From: Myxococcales bacterium
GTDB lineage: Bacteria; Myxococcota_A; Polyangia; Polyangiales; Ga0077539
Reading direction: 5' to 3'
Assembly: GCA_016793325.1 (NCBI GenBank)
Contig: JAEUKI010000004.1
Span: 1 to 64,000 of the forward strand
DNA length: 64,000 nucleotides
The notes beneath the pieces were generated by a model. It ran no database searches. It was given only the letters and a program-made list of their open reading frames with translations, and had not been told where the DNA came from. The translations under genes were made by a program, and so were the position numbers. Of the stretch, positions 8,119 to 16,161 are shown one piece after another; the stretch's first letter is position 1, and the number at the start of each line of letters is the position of its first letter.

Positions 8119-10082
8119 ACCGCGCTTCGCTCTGCGCGACCCTGCTCGCCGCATGCGCGCTCGACGCGTGCCTCTCGGACAAGTTCATCGCAGCCGACGC
8201 CGACGCGAGCCCCGCCGACACGCGCGCAGAGACGTCGATGGGCGACGTCGTCGACGTCGTCGATGCGCTCGACGCGAGCTCGATGATCGACGCTGCCGAC
8301 GACGTGGACGCGACCGCTGTGGACACGGGGATCGCGGACACGCGGGTCGTCGACGCGCCGTCGGACACGGGTGTCGCAGACACGGGCGTCGACGTGATGA
8401 TCGCGGACACGCCCTCCGACGGGTGCGTGGTCGCGAGCAACCCCGACGCCTCGAGCCCCGCGTGCGCGGCGTGCGTCGGCGACACCTACTGCGCGAGCGC
8501 TGCGGGGCCGTGCGTTCCTCGCTCGTGCCTCGGTGAGCGCGCGCGGAGGATCGCGGCCTGCTCGCCGCTCGCGGATGGAATCGTGACGATCGACCCCGAC
8601 GGCGCCGGCGGTGACGATTCGTTCGCTGTGTTCTGCCGCGATCTCGCGAGCGCGACGCCGCGCGAGTACTTGCCGCTCCAGCCAGCGTTCAACTACAGCC
8701 GCACCCCGATCTCCGGCTGCGGAGCAGAGACCGAGCTCACCACACGTTTTCAACGCGTTCGGCTCTTGATCGATCGAAGCGGCGCGCGGCCTCGATACGA
8801 AGCGCTCGCGTCGGACGTGGAGTTCACCGATGACGGACCGGCCGGCGCGTGCCCGTCGGTCGTCGCGCTTCGTCGCTCACCGAGGCCGTTCAACAATCTG
8901 TGGGCGACAGCGAACAGCTGCAGCTACTCGTTCGAGCGCGGAGCGCGCGTCGATCTGCGCGACACAGGGTTCGCGCTGCCCAGCGATTTCAGCGGGAGAT
9001 ATCGAACCACAACGATTCGCTACGGCGCCAACTGGACCGGCGCGTTCGTCGACAGTCCCTACGGATACAACCTCCGATCCGCGGGCGACTGCGCGTTCTC
9101 TGCGCCCGAGGCGTGGCATCTGCAGGCGGCCGCGGGACAAATTCCCTACGATTTGGGCACGAGCGTCGCGAGCGAGGTCCTCGCTTCGCTTCGGCTTCCC
9201 CTCGTGAAGGTCAACGGCGCTCCGTCGACGCAGCGCCTCGGAGACACGTGCGCCAATCCGATCCCGATCGCGCTCGGTCCCATGGACGTCGGATACTCGT
9301 GGGGGCGATCGGTCGGCGTCGAGCCTGCGACGTCGACCGCGCTCGTGCCCACCGACGCGTCGTGTCGAGCCGTGTCGTCTTCGCAGCCGGTGCGGTACTT
9401 GTCGGTGACCGTTCCCGCCCGAGAGCGATACGTCGTCGTCGCGGCTCCGCGTCTCGATCACGAGCCGAACAGCGCGAAGCCCGTTCTGCGTCTGCACGAC
9501 TGCGCGCTGGGCACGTGCCTCGCGAGCAGCGCCTGGTCCGGTACCCGGTCGCGCCCAGAGCTCGCGCTCGACAACAGCGCCAACGCGAGCGAGCGCACCT
9601 TCGTGCTCTCGGTCTCGTCGGCGGACGCGAACTATCGAACGGAAGCTCCTCGACACACGATTCATGTGTTCGTGCGCCCCGACATCCCAGCGTGCGCGTC
9701 GTTGACGGCGGCAGACCTCGTCGCGCCCGCGCCGATCACGCCCGCAGACGCAACGCGGACGAGCGCGAGCGAGGTGCGATTTTCGTGGACGTTGCCGATG
9801 TGCACCTTCGGTGCGGTGCTCGACATCGCGAGCAACTCGACCTTCACATCGTCCCCGTGCCGCGTCGGCGCGACGGTCGAGCCGTACTGCCGCTTCGAGA
9901 TTCCGCCAGGCGCGACCGAAGCCACGATTCCGCTCCCGAGGGTGAACGGCTTCGCGCCGGGGATCTACTACTGGCGGCTCATTCCTCAGCAACAACGGAT
10001 CACCGCCTCGGGTACGCCCTTCGACTCGCGTCGCATCACCGGCACCGCCACATCGCCGACGAGGTCGCTGGTGATCGAGTGA
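8115..10082 (+). CDS. GON-domain-containing lipoprotein
   Basis: A 655-residue lipoprotein. The start is TTG 8115, supported by GGAGGTG at 8104-8110 and by overlap with the previous stop; the frame remains open much further upstream, but that part lacks protein character. The signal ends in LLAAC (Cys14). Residues about 25-105 form an Asp/Val/Thr-rich stalk, then a short Cys cluster. Residues about 138-337 resemble the GON domain of ADAMTS9/20: DG near 154, 'AVFCRDL...TPREYLPL' (171-188), NYS at 193-195, an F-x-x-VRL segment at 212-217, 'PFNN...ATANSC' (259-269), and 'DTGFALPSDFSGRYRTTTIR' (283-302). The C-terminal 300 residues are beta-rich, possibly Ig/FnIII-like. Probably cell-surface anchored; function unknown. 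Confidence 0.78.
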   Translation: MNRASLCATLLAACALDACLSDKFIAADADASPADTRAETSMGDVVDVVDALDASSMIDAADDVDATAVDTGIADTRVVDAPSDTGVADTGVDVMIADTPSDGCVVASNPDASSPACAACVGDTYCASAAGPCVPRSCLGERARRIAACSPLADGIVTIDPDGAGGDDSFAVFCRDLASATPREYLPLQPAFNYSRTPISGCGAETELTTRFQRVRLLIDRSGARPRYEALASDVEFTDDGPAGACPSVVALRRSPRPFNNLWATANSCSYSFERGARVDLRDTGFALPSDFSGRYRTTTIRYGANWTGAFVDSPYGYNLRSAGDCAFSAPEAWHLQAAAGQIPYDLGTSVASEVLASLRLPLVKVNGAPSTQRLGDTCANPIPIALGPMDVGYSWGRSVGVEPATSTALVPTDASCRAVSSSQPVRYLSVTVPARERYVVVAAPRLDHEPNSAKPVLRLHDCALGTCLASSAWSGTRSRPELALDNSANASERTFVLSVSSADANYRTEAPRHTIHVFVRPDIPACASLTAADLVAPAPITPADATRTSASEVRFSWTLPMCTFGAVLDIASNSTFTSSPCRVGATVEPYCRFEIPPGATEATIPLPRVNGFAPGIYYWRLIPQQQRITASGTPFDSRRITGTATSPTRSLVIE

Positions 10083-10113
10083 CCCGCGCGTCGAGCGAGG
10101 GTACCCTGCGTGA

Positions 10114-10869
10114 ATGCCTCGCTGGTCGTGCTGTGTTTTGATTGTGTGGGCGTACGGCTGCGGCGTCTCTGTCGCGCCGCACGCGGACCGTTCGCTCGAC
10201 GATTCGAGCCTCGATGCGCGCGCTGACGCGCCTCGGCTGGACGCGATCGACGTCCGCGACAGCGCGCCGGTGGACGCCGGCGTCCCGTGTCCGGCGGGGC
10301 AAGCGCGTTGTGGTTCGATCTGCGTCGACACCGCGCGCTCGACCGACCACTGCGGCGGGTGTGACGTTTCGTGTCGCGCAGGGGCCAACGCCATCGCCTC
10401 GTGCGTCGCGGGAGCGTGTCGCGTCGCGTGCGCCGCGGGCTTCGGCGATTGCGACGGCGTTCAGTCGAACGGGTGCGAGGCCTCGTTGGTTTCAGCGATG
10501 CACTGCGGAATGTGCGGCCGCGCGTGCACCGGCGACACGCCCGCTTGCAACGCCTCGACGGGTGAGTGCCTTCGCATCTGCAGCGCGGGGCAATCTCGCT
10601 GCGGTGTCCGCTGCGTCGATCGGCAGACCGACCCGTCCAACTGCGGCGCGTGCGCGAACGAGTGTCCGCTGCGGGCCAACGCCGCCACGCTGTGCGTCGA
10701 CGGGATGTGCCGCTCGAGATGCCAACCAGAGTTCGGCGATTGCGACGGCGACGCGTCCAACGGCTGCGAGTCGACGCTCTCGACCGCGTCGAACTGCGGC
10801 GCCTGCGGTCGGAGGTGCGCGGCCGGGCAACGGTGCTGCGACGGCGTCTGCGCGAGCGCGTGCCTGTGA
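10114..10869 (+). CDS. Cys-rich repeat secreted protein
   Basis: A 251-residue probable lipoprotein. The short hydrophobic N-terminus has a Cys at residue 16 in a poor lipobox (WAYGC). An Asp-rich linker (about 28-57) follows. The rest is a set of Cys-rich modules with the recurring pattern 'C..G...C...C', 'NCGACG..C' and 'F.DCDG..SNGCE', the same style as the fibrinogen-like lipoprotein at 61901-63274. Such modules are common on myxobacterial surface proteins; their role is unknown and many disulfides are expected. It lies 31 nt after the GON-domain gene, same strand, probably the same operon. Confidence 0.78.
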   Translation: MPRWSCCVLIVWAYGCGVSVAPHADRSLDDSSLDARADAPRLDAIDVRDSAPVDAGVPCPAGQARCGSICVDTARSTDHCGGCDVSCRAGANAIASCVAGACRVACAAGFGDCDGVQSNGCEASLVSAMHCGMCGRACTGDTPACNASTGECLRICSAGQSRCGVRCVDRQTDPSNCGACANECPLRANAATLCVDGMCRSRCQPEFGDCDGDASNGCESTLSTASNCGACGRRCAAGQRCCDGVCASACL

Positions 10870-10976
10870 GCTGCGTGAAACACTTCGCAACACAATTTCC
10901 AGGGGAAACAATTCTCAACGATAACCCTCTCTGACACGCGGGCCGCGTCGCGGCGCTGCGACGTACGTTCGCGCTC

Positions 10977-12512
10977 ATGCAGAGAACAGCGGTCATGATT
11001 TTGTGTGTCTCGATGGCTGCGTGCAGCGCGACGCGCTCGGGACAGGACGCCGCCGACAGCGCGAGCGCCGAGAGCGGACCCGACGCGAGCGATGTCGGCG
11101 CAGAGCGCTCAGCGGACAGCTCGGCGACCGACGTCGCGGAGGACCTCGCGGACGCCACGAGCGAGCCCGACGCGGCCCCAGACAGCGCGACAGACACGGG
11201 CGTCGATACGGGCGCAGACACGGGCGCAGACACGGGCGCAGACACGGGCGTCGACGCTGGCGTGGACACGGGCGTCGACACGGGCGTCGACACGGGCGCG
11301 GACGTGATGGTCGACATGGACGGCGACGGGGTCGCTGCGGGACGAGACTGCAACGACGGCGATCGAACGATCTTTCCAGGCGCGACGGAGGTGTGCGACG
11401 GCGTCGATCAAGACTGCGATGGGACGATCGACTGGGGATTCACTGTTCCGACGACGCACGCGACGATCCAAGCAGCGGCCGCTGCCGCGCCGCGCGCCGC
11501 TCGAATTTGTGTGCTCGACGGAACGCACGCTGGCTTCGGCATCGCCGACAGCGCGCTCGTGATCGAAGGGCAGAGCCGCGATCGAACGATCATCGCGGGC
11601 TCCGCCACGGACACGGCGCCGTTCGTGCGACTGCAGCGCTTCGACGGGACGCTCCGCAACGTCACGCTCACCGGCGGCGCGCGCGGGGCGCTGCGGATCT
11701 TCTCGGCGGGCGCGACCGCGCGGCTCGAAAACCTGATGGTGCGCGGGGTCAATTTGACGAGCAGCGGCGACTGTTCGGGGATCGTTCACGTCGAGGACGC
11801 GGGCGTCGAGCTGCGCGACGTGTTCGTCGAGAACAACGTCGTCGACTGCAACAACGTGGGCGCTGGGTTCGTGTCGCTGAGCGGCGCGTCGGTGCTCGAT
11901 CGCGTGTTCATCCGCGGCAATCGCATGACGACTGGCGGGGACTATCGCGGCGCCCTCTTCGCGTATCGGTCGACCGTCGCCGCGCGCAGCGTCGTGATCG
12001 CGGGCAACGCCGCGTCGAGCCGAACGAGCGGCCGTGAAGTGTTCGCGTTCGGCTTCGTCAGCGAAGCGGGGACGGCGACGGTCACCAACGCGACGATCGT
12101 CGGAAACACCGCGGACGCAACGCTCTCGGTCCGCGCCATTGCCGTCGCGTCCACGTTCAGCGGCGCGATCGCGATCTCGAACTCGGTGATCGCGTTCAAC
12201 ACGGCGTCTGCGGGCAGCGCGCGGTACGCCTACGACGTCCTCGCGGGATCCACGATCGCGTACAACGACGTGTTCGCAAACGACGCGATCAGCGGGCAGT
12301 TCGTCAGCAGCTCCGCGGTCGACCCGACGGGCACGCTCGGCAACCTCGCGGCCGACCCGATGTTCGTCTCGCGCTCCGGCGCAGATCCAACCGCGTGGAA
12401 CCTGCGCCTCGCCGCGGGCTCTTCCCTGATCGACGCGGGCGATCCCGCGCTGCTCGACCGCGACACGACTCGCAGCGACATCGGCGCCTACGGCGGCCCT
12501 GCGAGCCCGTGA
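10977..12512 (+). CDS. MopE-motif lipoprotein with parallel beta-helix
   Basis: A 511-residue lipoprotein; the signal ends in SMAAC (Cys16). Residues about 17-110 are a Ser/Ala/Asp stalk including nine tandem Asp-Thr-Gly-Val/Ala units. Residues about 111-153 match the MopE metal-binding repeat ('DMDGDGVAAGRDCNDGD' then 'EVCDGVDQDCDGTID'), seen in copper- or calcium-binding surface proteins. From about 155 to the end is a right-handed beta-helix of the pectate-lyase-fold type, with repeated NVTL/ENL/NATIVGN rungs and the usual 'SSLIDAGDP...SDIGAYGG' ending. Probably cell-surface and ligand-binding or structural. It converges with a small lipoprotein gene, leaving only one base between the stops. 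Confidence 0.85.
   Translation: MQRTAVMILCVSMAACSATRSGQDAADSASAESGPDASDVGAERSADSSATDVAEDLADATSEPDAAPDSATDTGVDTGADTGADTGADTGVDAGVDTGVDTGVDTGADVMVDMDGDGVAAGRDCNDGDRTIFPGATEVCDGVDQDCDGTIDWGFTVPTTHATIQAAAAAAPRAARICVLDGTHAGFGIADSALVIEGQSRDRTIIAGSATDTAPFVRLQRFDGTLRNVTLTGGARGALRIFSAGATARLENLMVRGVNLTSSGDCSGIVHVEDAGVELRDVFVENNVVDCNNVGAGFVSLSGASVLDRVFIRGNRMTTGGDYRGALFAYRSTVAARSVVIAGNAASSRTSGREVFAFGFVSEAGTATVTNATIVGNTADATLSVRAIAVASTFSGAIAISNSVIAFNTASAGSARYAYDVLAGSTIAYNDVFANDAISGQFVSSSAVDPTGTLGNLAADPMFVSRSGADPTAWNLRLAAGSSLIDAGDPALLDRDTTRSDIGAYGGPASP
11193..11300 (+). repeat. Nine tandem 12-bp units in coding sequence
   Basis: Nine consecutive 12-nt units of consensus GACACGGGCGYN, each encoding Asp-Thr-Gly-Val/Ala (one unit reads Asp-Ala-Gly-Val), lie in the stalk of the MopE lipoprotein. 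The unit length keeps the frame, so slippage would change stalk length without frameshift. A shorter run of four similar units lies at 43337-43384 in another lipoprotein gene. Confidence 0.9.
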
Positions 12513-12513
12513 A

Positions 12514-12780
12514 TCACTGCTGCGTGCAGCCGTGATCCACGAGGTAGCGCGCACGCAATTGTTCGGTCGAGGCGCTCGCGTACCCGCGCCGCGCGTCGCG
12601 CTTGCACTCGAGCTCGTGCGCGGGATCTCCGTGCGCTTGCACGCGACACCATCGCGCGATCGACGGCTCGCACGCGTCCCATCGCGACTGAAGCTCCGGC
12701 GAGAGGTCCGCGGTGGTCGCGCCCGTCGTTGCGCACGAGGTGAGGGCGGCGAAGAGAACCAACAGTGCGAATCGCTTCAT
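12514..12780 (-). CDS. Small lipoprotein
   Basis: An 88-residue lipoprotein of unknown function. The ATG at 12780 gives a textbook signal, MKRFALLVLFAALTSCATT, with lipobox LTSC (Cys16). A GTG two codons upstream is possible but leaves the signal unchanged. The mature part is about 70 residues with four Cys (near positions 36, 44, 58 and 85), possibly forming two disulfides. It converges with the MopE lipoprotein gene. Confidence 0.8.
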   Translation of the reverse strand: MKRFALLVLFAALTSCATTGATTADLSPELQSRWDACEPSIARWCRVQAHGDPAHELECKRDARRGYASASTEQLRARYLVDHGCTQQ

Positions 12781-13031
12781 ACGCACACGTCATCGCAACT
12801 CGCGGGCCACCGTCGTCGTGCGACGCAAGCGAACGATCCGTGAAGAAATTACCCTGTTGTCGGCGAGCGGGCCGAGCGACCCCGCGAGATTCTGCGCCGC
12901 GAATGGTGAGGCGAAATCGCTTCGGTGTGGCGTGTCTGTACCGAGTGCGGCGCAATGTCCCACGGACCGCTCGGCGCGCAATCGTCAGAGACTTTGCGTC
13001 TGGCGGCGCACTCGCGCCGAGGAGGATGCTC

Positions 13032-13577
13032 ATGACCAACATCGAAGAAGTCGACGCGACTCACCTCGTTCTCTCGTGCATCGATCACCGCGTGACGGAC
13101 GACGTTCGATCCGTGATGACGCGCATCATCACGAAGCGCGCGGACACGGCGATCGACGACTACGTCGCGTCGAATCAGTGGGATCACATCGCGCTTCCGG
13201 GCGCGAGCATCGGCGTCGTGCAGTCGGCAGACCCGTCGTGGGGCCAGGCTTTTTTCGCGCAGGTCGAAGCGGCGCTCGGGCTACACCCGAAGATCCGGAC
13301 CCTCGTCGTGATCGATCATCTCTACTGTGGCGCGTACGGCGTGTTCGAGCCGGGTGCGTACGACAAGAAGAAGCGCGAGACACAAGACCCGCTGCACCGC
13401 GCGCGCACGGCGGACTTCAAGGCGCTGGTCGCGGCGCGCGCGAAGACCAAGCACCTCGCGGTCGAGCGTTGGCTCCTCGAGCCGTGCGACGCGGTGAAGC
13501 TCAATTGGCGCGTCCGCTCGCTCGACGACGAATCGACCGTGTACGACTGCGTCGTGCACACGCCCCCAGCGCGCTGA
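13032..13577 (+). CDS. Beta-carbonic-anhydrase-like protein
   Basis: A 181-residue protein with the metal-site layout of beta-class carbonic anhydrases: Cys16 in SCIDHR (the CxDxR motif, with Asp18-Arg20 dyad) and His96-x-x-Cys99 in DHLYCGAYG. ALPGAS near residues 54-59 matches the loop after the second strand. The family hydrates CO2 using zinc held by Cys-His-Cys. It is on the short side and lacks the usual N-terminal helical arm. ATG 13032 was chosen because GGAGG at 13021-13025 is 6 nt upstream; an in-frame ATG at 13026 abuts that site. It stands alone between divergent and downstream small genes. Confidence 0.78.
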   Translation: MTNIEEVDATHLVLSCIDHRVTDDVRSVMTRIITKRADTAIDDYVASNQWDHIALPGASIGVVQSADPSWGQAFFAQVEAALGLHPKIRTLVVIDHLYCGAYGVFEPGAYDKKKRETQDPLHRARTADFKALVAARAKTKHLAVERWLLEPCDAVKLNWRVRSLDDESTVYDCVVHTPPAR

Positions 13578-13666
13578 GCGCTCCGCTCGCGGCCGCGCCT
13601 CGATGGATCGCACGAAGCTCGCACGCGCGCAGGTCGTGTCCGCGCGAGCGCGGTAGAGTGCCGAGC

Positions 13667-14218
13667 GTGACATCCTCTCGGTCGAGCCGTCCTCGCGGAG
13701 CCTCTCTCGCTGCGTTCGCGGCGGCTTGCGTCGCCGCGTGCGCGCAGAGCACGTCATCGCCCGTCGCTCGCGCGTCGTCGGGCGGAGCGAGCGCGCCCGT
13801 GGCGTGTCCCGCGTGGGAAGGGCGTGGATTTTCGCTGGTGGTTCGCGCGCAGAGCTCGCACGCGCTGTTCTTTCGAGAGTTCACCTACAACGATCGAACG
13901 GGTGAGGTCGGCGTTCACGACTCGGATCTGTTTGCCGCCGCGGACGGACGCGAATCGAGCGAACCCAGGGTGATCCGACGCACGGTCGTGCTCGACGCCG
14001 CCGAGCGAGAAGCCCTCGCGCGCGACCTCGTCGCGATGTGCCCCGACGAGCGCGAGCTCGCGTCCGTCCAGGCCCCCGGCGGTGGAACGGTCCTTCGCAT
14101 CACCGCCCCCTCGGGCGCCGTGTCCACCGCGCGCTACGCACGAGGCAGTCCGGGCGACGTGGCGCGGCGCTCACACGCGCGTTTCGTTCGGTATTTTCCT
14201 GAGCTCCGTCGACAGTGA
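13667..14218 (+). CDS. Putative lipoprotein of unknown function
   Basis: A 183-residue probable lipoprotein. GTG 13667 places a Ser/Arg n-region before a hydrophobic stretch ending VAACAQ (Cys25). The mature domain (about 45-183) contains 'FSLVVRAQSSHALFFREFTY', 'RRTVVLDAAEREALARDLV', and a CPDE segment. It resembles the small extracytoplasmic domain seen in many myxobacterial hypothetical proteins, but I cannot name the family. Its stop lies about 160 bp before the RAYT element, so its 3' flank may have been altered by that insertion. Confidence 0.7.
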   Translation: MTSSRSSRPRGASLAAFAAACVAACAQSTSSPVARASSGGASAPVACPAWEGRGFSLVVRAQSSHALFFREFTYNDRTGEVGVHDSDLFAAADGRESSEPRVIRRTVVLDAAEREALARDLVAMCPDERELASVQAPGGGTVLRITAPSGAVSTARYARGSPGDVARRSHARFVRYFPELRRQ

Positions 14219-14376
14219 GCGCGGCGGGCTTCGGGGCGAGCGCGAGTCGCTGGCACTCGCAGGGGATCGATGTGCTGCAGGGCGACGGTGTGTCCGAAGG
14301 GCGCGTCGCGTATCGAGACTCGATCAGCACCGACGCGCGCTGCCAACGGTCTCCTTGGCGGGCCTTCGGTCGGGAG

Positions 14377-15376
14377 TGATCGCGGTTCGTGCGTCGCCAG
14401 CGAGTCCCGGAGGAGCTTTAGCGATCGATACTCTCCTGAAAATTCGCGAACGAAACTCGCGCTGCGCGGGACCGGGAGCCAAGGGGCCCGGCAACAGCGC
14501 GACTTCGTCGCGGAGCGCAGCGGGCTCGCGCCCGCAGCTACAAGGGTCACAGGAATTCAAGTCGGTGAGCTCGCCCGCGGTCCTCGATGGTTCAACGCTT
14601 CTGGACGCGTGGAGCCGGTGGAGGGCCTGGTGCAGGAGGAGTGCTTGAAGCGCGTGGAGCGCGAGGGGCGCTTGGCGAGCTTTGGGAGAGAGAGGTCTCG
14701 AAGGAGAGCGGTTCGAGATCGCGCGATTGCGTGCCGAGGCGGTGGTGATTGCGTTGGTTCTCGACGTAGCTGGCGACGACATCGATCGAACGCTGTTCGA
14801 CAGCAAATGCCGCAAACCCCGCCTGCCACAACACAGGCGTGTCTGAAGCGAGCGACGCGACGCGGGCGCTGTCGCTCTTGATCGCGCGAAACACAGCCGA
14901 GAGCGATGCGGCGCCTCCCAGCCAGAACAGCACATGGACGTGGTCGTCGGCCGCGCCAAACGCGAGCGGCTCGCAGTTCGAACGGCGCAGTCGCGCGACG
15001 ATACACGCGCGAAGCGTTGGATCGATCGTCGGCCGAATCACAGAGCAGCGCCCTCTTGTCGCCCACACCCCGTGAACGGCCACCTTGATGGTGGATTGGT
15101 TCATCGCGCAGCCGTCGTAGCACGCGACATCGCGACATCCAGCGAGTCGATCATCGCGTGCGAATCGAGGACCGCGGGCGAGCCCAGCACGGATTCACTG
15201 AGCGCCTCGGGTAGCTGCGGGCGCGAGCACGCTGCGCTCCGCGACGAAGTCGCGCTGTTGCCGGGCCCCTTGGCTCCCGGTCCCGCGCAACGCGAGTTTC
15301 GTTCGCGAATTTTCAGGAGAGAATCGCGATGTTTCCAACGCTGCGCTGGGTCGTTAGTGCGCACGAACCGCGATCA
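14377..15376. mobile_element. RAYT element with long inverted ends, about 1 kb
   Basis: The intact transposase gene (14592-15104) is flanked by inverted repeats. Outer arm 14377-14393 is the reverse complement of 15360-15376. Inner arms near 14432-14582 and 15168-15320 also match in reverse, including the TCCTGAAAATTCGCGAACG segment and a GGGAGCCAAGGGGCCCGGCA segment (14474-14493). The total is close to 1,000 bp. Layout (single small HUH transposase between palindromic repeats) fits a REP/BIME locus with its RAYT. No target-site duplication is expected or seen. Confidence 0.82.
14592..15104 (-). CDS. REP-associated tyrosine transposase (RAYT)
   Basis: A 170-residue IS200-like Y1 transposase of the RAYT branch. 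The HUH motif is HVH at residues 55-57 within AADDHVHVLF. The catalytic tyrosine is Tyr113 in ASYVENQRNHH, with Gln117 completing the usual Y-x-x-x-Q helix. 'VLWQAGFAAFAV' (91-102) is the standard preceding strand. These enzymes cut and join single-stranded DNA at REP hairpins. The C-terminal 35 residues are Pro/Ser/Ala-rich and run into the inverted repeat. No frame disruption is seen, so the enzyme may be active. Start ATG 15104 is the first in frame. Confidence 0.9.
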   Translation of the reverse strand: MNQSTIKVAVHGVWATRGRCSVIRPTIDPTLRACIVARLRRSNCEPLAFGAADDHVHVLFWLGGAASLSAVFRAIKSDSARVASLASDTPVLWQAGFAAFAVEQRSIDVVASYVENQRNHHRLGTQSRDLEPLSFETSLSQSSPSAPRAPRASSTPPAPGPPPAPRVQKR

Positions 15377-15609
15377 CACCCCTTCGGTCGCGCCGCAACG
15401 GGCTTCTGGGTCGAGCTCGCGGTGCAGTGGCCGAGCACCGGGGACGACCACCCAGCGCCCCGAGCGTGTCTCACGCGGATTCACTACGAAGTTGGCGACA
15501 CCGTGCGCCGGGGGACCGATCCGCACGCGGGCCGCTGTTCTCGAAGAGTCTTTTGAGCCGATTTGCCGTGATCCGGGCTCTGTGTAGTCCGAGGATCTCG
15601 AAGCTCCCT

Positions 15610-16161
15610 GTGGTCAGTCGCCCCGCAACTACGATCGCTGCCATCGACGACGCGAGCCTCGTCGAGCGCGCCCGCGCGGGGGACGAGCGCGCGTTTGTCG
15701 CGTTGTTCAAGCGGTATTCGCGCTACGTCGCGGCCATCGCGCACCGGTTGCTCGGCGACGCGACGGAGGTCGAAGACGTCGTTCAAGAGACGTTTACCGA
15801 CGCGGCGATGCACCTCGGGCAGCTCCGAGAGCTCGCGGGGTTCAAGGCCTGGCTCGGGTCCATTTGCGTTCGGCGCGTGAGAAAGCGGCTCGTTCGGCGG
15901 CGTCGCTGGCGCTGGTTCGTGCGCGAGGCCGTTCACTTCGAGCCGACTACATCGGACCCCGCTGTGCGCGCGTCGGTGCTCGAGCTGTACGACGCGCTCG
16001 AGCAGATCGACCCAGACGAGAGGATTCCCTGGGTGTTGCATCACATCGAAGGAGAGACGCTGCCCGTGGTGGCCGAGCAGTGCGGCGTCTCGCTCGCGAC
16101 CATCAAGCGTCGGATCGCCGCCGCAGAGTCGCGCATCGACAGGAGGCTCCATGGACGTTGA
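15610..16161 (+). CDS. ECF-type RNA polymerase sigma factor
   Basis: A sigma-70 family extracytoplasmic-function factor, about 183 residues. Region 2 is 'LVERARAGDERAFVALFKRY' onward with 'GDATEVEDVVQETFTDA' (core-binding and -10 recognition). Region 4 is 'IPWVLHHIEGETLPVVAEQC' followed by 'SLATIKRRIAAAESRI' (helix-turn-helix for -35). The start is uncertain: GTG 15610 is used, but GTG 15568 in the same frame is possible; neither has a good Shine-Dalgarno. It overlaps the FecR-like gene by 11 bp, the usual arrangement of a sigma factor with its membrane regulator. Confidence 0.88.
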   Translation: MVSRPATTIAAIDDASLVERARAGDERAFVALFKRYSRYVAAIAHRLLGDATEVEDVVQETFTDAAMHLGQLRELAGFKAWLGSICVRRVRKRLVRRRRWRWFVREAVHFEPTTSDPAVRASVLELYDALEQIDPDERIPWVLHHIEGETLPVVAEQCGVSLATIKRRIAAAESRIDRRLHGR

